From contig MU004238.1 of the NCBI GenBank assembly GCA_010405405.1, positions 507,530-571,529 of the forward strand: DNA of 64,000 bases, read 5' to 3'. Positions 57,222 to 64,000 of the stretch are shown here, piece after piece. The stretch's first letter is position 1, and each line of letters starts with the position of its first letter. The notes beneath the pieces were generated by a model that was given only the letters and a program-made list of their open reading frames with translations, was not told where the DNA came from and did not search any database. This stretch comes from Microthyrium microscopicum (taxonomy: Eukaryota; Ascomycota; Dothideomycetes; Microthyriales; Microthyriaceae). The position numbers and the translations under genes were made by a program.

Positions 57222-58964
57222 ATGGTTACTTCAGCCGCTTTTGCTCAATATATTCCCTTCCTCGTAGCGGCATGCTGTTCCACATTGGCTGTCGCCCAGA
57301 ATGCAACGACACTCACTGACTCGCCGATTGTGACGATTTCTCGATTTGGCCAAATCCAAGGGAATAGATCTCAGTATATAAATTCCGTGTATAACTTCAA
57401 GAACATCTCATACGCCTCCGCGCCCTCAGGAGCAAACCGTTGGCGTCATCCTCCACATCCCTCTCCATGGACTGGCATACGCGATGCCACTCAATTCGGT
57501 CCTGTATGTCCGCAAAAGTCCTTGGGTGCTTCGCCAGATCCCCCATATCAATCGGAGGACTGTCTCTCACTCAATATATGGACACCAGCAAATGCTTCTT
57601 TGAACAACGTCGTCAACAACACTCAGGGCGTGGGTGTTATTCCTGGATCTGGGGCTTCCAAATATCCTGTCTACGTTTGGATATACGGTGGAAGATTCAG
57701 TGGTGGCTCGGCCTCTGATGCCAGGTATGAAGGGGCCGGACTTGCTGCCAAAGGCGTGGTTGTAGTTACCATGAACTACCGTCTTGGTGCTCTTGGCTTC
57801 TTAGCACATCCGGAATTGTCCAATAGCTCCAGGAGTGGTACATCAGGCAATTATGGTCTCGTAGATCAACAAGCAGCTCTCCATTGGACGAACGAGAACA
57901 TTGCTTCCTTTGGTGGTGATCCAACCAGAATCACGATCGGAGGCCAAAGTGCAGGCGCTGCTAGCGTTATTGCAAATCTCAACTCTCCTCTCGCAAAAGG
58001 TCTCTTTACCGGAGTCATTGCCGAGTCTGGAGTACGGTATAGTTCCGATCCACTTATTGGGTCAGTCGCCCAGTCGTACCGCAATCTCAGTACAGCAGAA
58101 GAACAGGGTGTGGCCTTTCTCAAGTCGTTGAACGTCAGTACCATCGAGGAGGCTCGCGCTCTTCCTGTATCGGTTTTCCTTGCAGGAAGCAATGGGGTTG
58201 ATACCACTTTTGACAACACACCATTGGCCAACAACAGCATCTATGGGGATCCTCCGCTGTTCAGACCCGTGCTTGATGGATATGTTCTTCCACGAACGTA
58301 CAACGAAACCTTGCGTACTGGTCAACATGCAGGAGTCTCAGTCATGACTGGAAACAATAAGGACGAAAGTGGCGCCTCGCCAAACCCTGGATACAATACC
58401 ACTTCCTACACTGCTGTCAACGAAGCCACTTTTGGCTCTGTAGGGCTTGCAGATCAATTCTTCAGCCTGTATCCGGCCAGTAGTGCAAACAGTTCTCAGA
58501 ATCCCGACAACAGTAGCAACGCTTTCTATCGGGATGCTGAACGTGTCGGAACTTGGCTTTGGGCGAATGAATACTCAGCAGGCGCCGCGAGCAATCCCGT
58601 CTACAACGCTGGCCAAAACGCAAGCGGCAGTGTGTTTACTTACTACTGGACTCACGCACCTCCCGGACAGAGTCAAGGCGCATATCACATGAGTGAGATA
58701 AACTACGCGTTCAACAATTTGTATGCCACAGACTCCCCTTGGACCGCTCAGGATTATCAAATAGCCGATACCTTGTCGACATATTGGGCAAATTTCATAG
58801 CGACAGGCAATCCTAACGGACCAGGCCTTATAACCTGGCCAGAAAACAAAGCGGACAGTCCCAATACAATGGAAGTGGGTAATGCTTGGAAACCAATTCC
58901 AGTCGCGGATCAAAGCCATATCGAGTTCGTCCGAGAATGGTTTTCGAAATGGCCCACTCACTGA
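57222..58964 (+). CDS. Secreted carboxylesterase, type B (second copy, divergent)
   Basis: Intronless, 580 aa, from the ATG of MVTSAAFAQYIPFLVAACCS, a signal peptide with cleavage after about residue 25. Family blocks are FKNISYASAPSGANRWRHPP, SEDCLSLNIWTPAN, VYVWIYGGRFSGGSASDARY and TMNYRLGALGFLAHPEL. The nucleophile Ser243 sits in GGQSAGA, where most relatives have GESAGG. Glu382 (NNKDESG) and His489 (GAYHMSE) complete the triad. About 15 N-glycosylation sites fit an extracellular enzyme. The GQSAGA variant and absence of introns separate it from the six-exon esterase at 41.6 kb, so the two are not recent duplicates. Substrate unknown. Confidence 0.93.
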   Translation: MVTSAAFAQYIPFLVAACCSTLAVAQNATTLTDSPIVTISRFGQIQGNRSQYINSVYNFKNISYASAPSGANRWRHPPHPSPWTGIRDATQFGPVCPQKSLGASPDPPYQSEDCLSLNIWTPANASLNNVVNNTQGVGVIPGSGASKYPVYVWIYGGRFSGGSASDARYEGAGLAAKGVVVVTMNYRLGALGFLAHPELSNSSRSGTSGNYGLVDQQAALHWTNENIASFGGDPTRITIGGQSAGAASVIANLNSPLAKGLFTGVIAESGVRYSSDPLIGSVAQSYRNLSTAEEQGVAFLKSLNVSTIEEARALPVSVFLAGSNGVDTTFDNTPLANNSIYGDPPLFRPVLDGYVLPRTYNETLRTGQHAGVSVMTGNNKDESGASPNPGYNTTSYTAVNEATFGSVGLADQFFSLYPASSANSSQNPDNSSNAFYRDAERVGTWLWANEYSAGAASNPVYNAGQNASGSVFTYYWTHAPPGQSQGAYHMSEINYAFNNLYATDSPWTAQDYQIADTLSTYWANFIATGNPNGPGLITWPENKADSPNTMEVGNAWKPIPVADQSHIEFVREWFSKWPTH

Positions 58965-59653
58965 AGCTTGATTGGATTATCATCCAATTCCCGATGATCA
59001 GCTCTCTATGTTCTAATAATGCACAATCATAGGTGCAATTTTCCTGGCATTTGCACTCAAGGCCGCGTTTCACATTCCTTGTGATTTCAACCCTGATTGT
59101 AGGCAAACTTATAGGGCTACCGGACATTACTTCCGCCAACTCAATGTCATCTTGCTTGGTTGAAATAAATTTTTTCGGGGAGTCGTCGTGCAATTCAGCT
59201 TTGGATTATTAGAAATATGAAGCGTCGTGCTCTTTATTGCGGTGCAAAAGTAGTATTTCCGGTATAAAAAATATACTTACGTGGCATGGTCCGGTCTTAG
59301 GAGTATACGTGAAAGCTTGATCTTAACCTTAATGATCTTTTGCAAGGGTCAAAATATGTGTTTTATATTGGGCTCAAATAAGAAGGTAGGTCAACCTTCG
59401 ATTAAACAAACACACCAATAGGATAATTGATCTTCCTATACTGCTAGGGAGATACACACTCAACTGGTGGATCTGCGCTTGTAGCTCCATCGCACTAGAA
59501 TTGAGATATATTCAAATGCGGAGAACAGGATCTGTGAAGGACCAGAGATCAATATTAAATACAGAGCTTGAGTAGTTTACACAAGCACTCCAAGCTTTTG
59601 CCAAACCATTACACTCCTTTTATCATCAGACCTATCAATAATCTCTAGACAAC
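58965..59653. promoter_or_regulatory. Intergenic, promoter of the small secreted protein gene at right
   Basis: No gene seen. The last 120 bp carry AT-rich then CA-rich leader sequence before ATG 59654. Confidence 0.4.
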
Positions 59654-60352
59654 ATGAAGTTCACTACCGCATTTGCCATCGCCGCTGCGGCTTTCTGGTA
59701 AGCATACTGTGTGGTCTCAGAAGCATTAAGTTTTTGGAGCTCCATTGACTACGATGTATGCCACAACACTTCTTGAATATGAAAGACTTCGATTCCTATC
59801 CAGCACGTCAATCGCAAGCGAGGTTATTGAAGCAATGACAGTTCAATCAGCCAGTGTTCAAGAAGTCTTATGGCTAACATCGCATCCGATGGGAGTATCA
59901 CCTGCATGGCTCAGCTACCTTGGCTTTAAAGACGTAAATCCTCTCCAAGTCCCGTCTCTGACTCTCGCAGTGCTACCGTCGCCGCCGCTCCCCTTCCAGG
60001 TGGACCTCACGGTGGATCGCCTGCTGCTTGCCATCTCTCCAAGGCCATGGCATACGAGAAGCAAGGCAACTCAGCCGCCGCAGCCAAGGAGAAGTCACTG
60101 GCCGCTCAAGCACGTGAAAAGCACCATCAACAAGGCAACCACAAGCGTGATAGTGGCCCAAACACCGCCATGTGCCAAGAAGCCGCTGCGGTCCAGATGC
60201 AAAACCATGGAAATGCTGCAGGAGCTGCAGCTGCTCGTGCAAAGATCAACAAGTCTGAGCTCAAGAAGGAAGCCGATGCCGCTGACAAGGCCGCTGGAGG
60301 AAAGGCTGGTGCATACGGCAAGAACAAGTCCGTCAAGTCTTCTCATCATTAG
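59654..60352 (+). CDS. Small secreted Ala/Lys/Gln-rich protein
   Basis: Two exons, 59654-59697 and 59971-60352, 141 aa. Exon 1 encodes only the signal peptide start (MKFTTAFAIAAAAF). After the join come CATVAAAPLPGGPHGGSPAA, then CHLSKAMAYEKQGNSAAAAK, EKSLAAQAREKHHQQGNHKR and a C-terminal Lys/Ala-rich helix ending KNKSVKSSHH. Three cysteines are present (one inside the likely signal peptide). The 273-nt intron (GTAAGC to CGCAG) is much longer than the local norm and might hide another exon; an open frame crosses it from 59745 in another phase. KHK/KR-type sites could allow Kex2 cleavage. No family recognised; candidate secreted effector or surface pept, by inference only. Confidence 0.68.
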
Positions 60353-60936
60353 ATAGGTAGACATGCGTGGCGGTTGAACAGGAGAGGATCTTGTACATAG
60401 GGGAGCACTTGGCTTATATGAGCTTTTCTGCTGTTTGCTCATTTTGTTTTTGGTGTTTGTCAATCATTATACTTTGAATAAAAACTAAACAGTCATATTA
60501 TGTCCAAAGAAGTAGATCGCTCTCTCATGTCTACTGTAATCGATAAGGTATACTGGGCTGACCCAAACTTTACTTCTAGAATGTACCATTGGCCTCACGA
60601 TGAAACCATTCAAAAGCCTTAAGAAGTGGTAAGAACATTCGTCGGTGAACATGATATTTGGTAAGGAATACGTGATCTTCATGGCAAAAAATCCCAGGAA
60701 ATCCATTGATATCATTATTAACGCCTGTGCCATGCAGGATTAAGTACATACGATGCAGCCAAGTTACCCCAAAATTCCGTGTTATGACATCTTACGATGG
60801 ATCCGGATTCCAGAGTCCCATGTATTCAGATAAAAGCTAACAGACCGTGTCGAACAACTCGGTCCAACAAGCTTCCACCGGCTCAACTGCACTGCAACAT
60901 CGAAAGCCTTCTGCGCATTATCAATCCAGTTTACGT
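60353..60936. other. Tail-to-tail intergenic region
   Basis: 3' flanks of the small secreted gene (+) and POL2 (-). No gene seen. Confidence 0.45.
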
Positions 60937-63900
60937 TCAGAAAGCTTCCACCGCTTCACTAACCACACCCTCCAACATGCCTAATCCATACCACTTTGCC
61001 ACACTCCCCATAACATCCAACCGACTCTTGACTTCTTCGCGACTAACACTGCCAACCCATTCACCCGCACACGCACAATGTTCCATAAAGTCATTGACAC
61101 GTATACGTTTACATTTCGCACATTTGAGATCTTGCGTGCTCCAACGCACTAGATCACGCTGCACACGCGCGACTAACCGCTGCTCAATCGCCATACGGTC
61201 CAGTGCCGTCGAGCAAGACGTGCATCGCCACTGCGGTAGCAGGCTCTGCACTACCGCCAGATCAGTAGCTGTTGTGGGTGGTGGCAGGATATCTGCGTCA
61301 CGGCAGAGATCAAGGTCTCGCACGGCGCAGCATTCGTCGCACACGAGGCCTGGGATGACAAGACTGGCGGACGGGTTGGTAAATGCGGCTGCGGCGGAGA
61401 ATTCGCGGATGTCAAAGAGGGCGAGGAGAGCGGCGCGGAGCTGGCGGGCGGAGAGGTTGAGAGCGCGGTCAAGGGAAAGGATTTGCATGATTGATTTTAC
61501 GAGTTGAAGAGCTGGGTTTTCGAGACTGAGGTATGAGCCGGGAAGTTTGGGGAAGAGGTAGTCGCCGGCAAGCTCGGGGTGGAGAATTTCGTTCTGTTGG
61601 CGACGGACGAGAGTGGCCATTTGTTTTTGTAGGGCCTTGGTGAAGTCTGCTGGTAGGCAGTTTTTGGGATCGTCAGGATCAAAGTCTTCTGTGATTGATC
61701 TGAAGATTGGCATTTGGGTTGCTCTGGGCGCTGAGGAATTGGGATCGTTGGATTGCGGTCTTTTGCGCTCATGCATGATGTTGACGAACTGAACAACCCA
61801 ATCTTCGAAAGTCTGCTGCATCGAAATTGGTAAGAAAGTGGCCAGTTGCCAGTTCATGATGGTGTCGAGACTCTGTTGATCTGCTTCGATGACTTCCTTG
61901 CACCCTTTACCACCGTAGTTGAAGGAGTCATACCAAATCAGATAGTCCCAGTATTCTGTAATCTCCAAATCCAAGAACGTAAAGATGGGCTTCGCTTTGA
62001 CGGTCTTTAAAATATACTGACTGTATGCATAAGCATTGCCGACTTCCGCTTTGGTAGTCTGGAGTAGCAAACGATGTGCACTGGCATATACAATGTGTGA
62101 GCCCACACGTCTGAAGTCTGCCATAAGCTGCTGTAGAGCTTTGCGCGACATGACTTGCACATAGTAATGCAACGATCGATCATATAGGAATGATCCTTGA
62201 TTCTCGACCCAGCGCAACAAATGCTGCACTAGAATATCAGCCATATCGCCACCATTTGATGCTTCTGTCCACCAAGCCTTGACCATTTCACGTAATACCA
62301 TAATACCGGCCGTAGCGAAAGCGTTCTCGGAGTGGATAGCAGTGGAGTTCAGTTCGCCATTGTCATCTGTTGGTGGCGCAGGATTGAATGAGATGGAGTC
62401 GGTGCCTTCAGCTTCGTTAATGAGTGAGCTCGCCAGAATTGTGTTTACGGCAAGATTTCGAACGCTCAGATCAATGCAAACAGACGCATAGGTTCCAGGG
62501 GTATTGATTGCAGGCATGTCGACTTCTTCAAGAGTACTGAGAATGCTATCCTTCTCATACCCAGCATGATCTGGCTGTGGGCTGGATGACCACCATAGCA
62601 CAACCTTTTCTTTTTGCAAACGGCGTGCATATGCTACATCGATCAAGAAACGCACGTCGTGGCTCTCCAAGTTGCATAGGGGGATATTGCCATAGCGAGA
62701 CAAATCAGTCAAATGGGCAATCCAAGTACCGACGCCGAGATAATGGCCAATGACACGTTTCGCCATCGCTGTTTGCCAACCAAGTGGAGGAAGCGTACGA
62801 TCCGAGTCGTCCGTCTTGAGACTAAGAATTGGCAAGTCCTTCATGACGGGAACATCATGAGCGAGCATTTGGACCTGGTCGCTCTGTACGACTAGTGCTA
62901 GAGCCTTGTCCTTTTCTTCAGCACGGATGCGCTTGATGGTATCGCTTACTTCAATGTAGGCCTTTCGACGGGAGGTGACAATACTTGTCTTAAAGTGGAC
63001 TGTTGGGGAGTACTCGAAGTTCTCTGGCAGACTCATTCCATCAGCAATACGGCGATCGTAAAGCTCCTGGTATATCTTATCCATGTTGGGCATGCCTTGA
63101 TCATCCCGACTGCGGTTGAGGATGATGAATTGGGCTTGGCCAGAGGGTGAAAAGATGGCGAATATTTGGCGGTCAGACGTGATGATGTGGCAAACAAAGA
63201 TATAGCGCATTGTCGCTTGGTCCAGGTATGGCTCTTTCTGTTTGACTTGCCTCAAGGTTGATAGGTCGAAGCCTTGGTCAAGACCTTTGCCTAGTACACC
63301 ACCTTGCGTTTCGTCGAATGTGCACACGTTTCCAAGCTGGAGAACTGCTCGCGTATTAAGCGGCAGGTCCTGCTCGTATACGCCCTCAACTGCTGGATGG
63401 TTGACGAGGAGTCGTATCTTCTTGCTTTCTGTACGATAAACAGACTCGGGTAATGTGAGCTTGAACAGGTGAACAGAGGGATGACCGTTGGGTAGTGTGT
63501 GGCCAACGACTTTTTCCACCTGACACCCTTCGATCGTGACATCTGGTAGGTCGTCTGTCTTCAAGTTGAGATAGAGGATTCGTGGCACAACGACCTTTAG
63601 TGTATGCATCTTGTTGTTGATCAACACAAACGCTCTTACTTCACCAGGAGCTTCCGTCTCTCGCAGTTGAACAAGCTGCCAAGTACTGATGAAGACCATC
63701 TCAGCCTGATTTCTAAATATGCTGCCAATCGTATCAGACGCATCTGTTCGGCGGTCTCCAAAGAGCTGTCGTCGTCGAATGCGTGCTTGCTTCTGAAGCT
63801 TCCACTTCTGTTTCTGATATCTTAACCAACCCTTGTAATCTCCAGAGATCGGGGGCATTTTGGCAGGCAAGCTAGCGAATGGATCCGCATTCACAGGTAC

Positions 63901-64000
63901 AGTGGGCTCAGGGGCCTTTCGCTTCTGTACCATTTTTGTTGCAGAACCGTTCTTCTTGATCAACTGCATGCCAGGCTTAGCACCAAAGTCTTCCATATCA
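60937..64000 (-). CDS. POL2: DNA polymerase epsilon catalytic subunit, C-terminal half (5' part outside window)
   Basis: Leading-strand replicative polymerase. The window holds the non-catalytic C-terminal half, which scaffolds the CMG helicase and Dpb2; the exonuclease and polymerase modules lie beyond base 64000. About 1020 codons are continuous without an intron. They include GDYKGWLRYQKQKWKLQKQA, a degenerate inactive B-family fold (FSPSGQAQFIILNRSRDDQG), and YWDYLIWYDSFNYGGKGCKE. The C-terminus has two Cys modules: CDECC...CRDADIL...CTSCS (CysA, zinc) and CAKCKRIRVNDFMEHCACAG (CysB), followed by the final helix ending VVSEAVEAF. The Met at the window edge (MEDFGAKPG) is internal, not the start. 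Tail-to-tail with the small secreted gene. Confidence 0.96.
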   Translation of the reverse strand, partial: DMEDFGAKPGMQLIKKNGSATKMVQKRKAPEPTVPVNADPFASLPAKMPPISGDYKGWLRYQKQKWKLQKQARIRRRQLFGDRRTDASDTIGSIFRNQAEMVFISTWQLVQLRETEAPGEVRAFVLINNKMHTLKVVVPRILYLNLKTDDLPDVTIEGCQVEKVVGHTLPNGHPSVHLFKLTLPESVYRTESKKIRLLVNHPAVEGVYEQDLPLNTRAVLQLGNVCTFDETQGGVLGKGLDQGFDLSTLRQVKQKEPYLDQATMRYIFVCHIITSDRQIFAIFSPSGQAQFIILNRSRDDQGMPNMDKIYQELYDRRIADGMSLPENFEYSPTVHFKTSIVTSRRKAYIEVSDTIKRIRAEEKDKALALVVQSDQVQMLAHDVPVMKDLPILSLKTDDSDRTLPPLGWQTAMAKRVIGHYLGVGTWIAHLTDLSRYGNIPLCNLESHDVRFLIDVAYARRLQKEKVVLWWSSSPQPDHAGYEKDSILSTLEEVDMPAINTPGTYASVCIDLSVRNLAVNTILASSLINEAEGTDSISFNPAPPTDDNGELNSTAIHSENAFATAGIMVLREMVKAWWTEASNGGDMADILVQHLLRWVENQGSFLYDRSLHYYVQVMSRKALQQLMADFRRVGSHIVYASAHRLLLQTTKAEVGNAYAYSQYILKTVKAKPIFTFLDLEITEYWDYLIWYDSFNYGGKGCKEVIEADQQSLDTIMNWQLATFLPISMQQTFEDWVVQFVNIMHERKRPQSNDPNSSAPRATQMPIFRSITEDFDPDDPKNCLPADFTKALQKQMATLVRRQQNEILHPELAGDYLFPKLPGSYLSLENPALQLVKSIMQILSLDRALNLSARQLRAALLALFDIREFSAAAAFTNPSASLVIPGLVCDECCAVRDLDLCRDADILPPPTTATDLAVVQSLLPQWRCTSCSTALDRMAIEQRLVARVQRDLVRWSTQDLKCAKCKRIRVNDFMEHCACAGEWVGSVSREEVKSRLDVMGSVAKWYGLGMLEGVVSEAVEAF

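Overview
The window is nuclear DNA of a filamentous ascomycete (Pezizomycotina). Three things support this. Most genes carry one to five short GT-AG introns of about 40-115 nt, often with a CTRAY branch site. The recognisable genes (Mss4, Trs31, paxillin-like LIM protein, Ino1, Rrb1, Spg1/Tem1, Apc11, Pol2) have filamentous-fungal architectures. Degraded genes and a transposon carry C-to-T and G-to-A stop codons of the kind left by repeat-induced point mutation (RIP). A leotiomycete is a reasonable guess but the sequence alone does not prove it. The two end genes run off the window: the 3' end of MSS4 at base 1 and the 5' part of POL2 at base 64000.

Layout. 1-7.8 kb: MSS4 (-), a remnant resembling the end of a fungal HSP70-like ATPase (+), TRS31 (+) and a LIM protein (-). 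8-14.3 kb: an unresolved coding-like stretch, a small nuclear-type protein, two small unknown genes (one with an in-frame stop) and a membrane-anchored aspartic-protease homologue that lacks its first catalytic Asp. 15-18 kb: a prion-like/glycine-zipper/cyanovirin-N protein and INO1. 19-22 kb: decayed gene fragments and AT-rich DNA. 22-36.8 kb: mostly housekeeping genes (ER DnaJ-TPR co-chaperone, anchored class-3 lipase, WDR44-like protein, RRB1, SPG1, and a DUF4804-like gene with a one-base frameshift). 37-50 kb: accessory genes (GPI-type surface protein, RIP-killed Zn2Cys6 factor, M20 amidohydrolase, carboxylesterase, R3H protein, UNC93-like transporter, ankyrin protein). 50.2-54.6 kb: two mobile elements. 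55-64 kb: Ser/Gly-rich protein, APC11, a second carboxylesterase, a small secreted protein and POL2.

The strongest structural discoveries are the two mobile elements. A complete but RIP-destroyed hAT transposon lies at 50226-52847, with an exact 8-bp target duplication, TAGTGATGC-type ends and internal GGTATACC palindromes. An 849-bp non-autonomous LTR element of TRIM type lies at 53757-54605, with two identical 147-bp LTRs (TG...CA), a TGGCGCCCAG primer-binding site just inside the 5' LTR, and a 4-bp target duplication. The old element is full of stops while the young short one looks untouched. No operons are expected. Several pairs are divergent or tail-to-tail, and no clear biosynthetic cluster is present, although the 39-47 kb stretch combines two hydrolases and a transporter.

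Gene models were built by hand from reading frames and splice signals. Many apparent upstream starts are not ATG, so starts were chosen at the first sensible ATG in frame.
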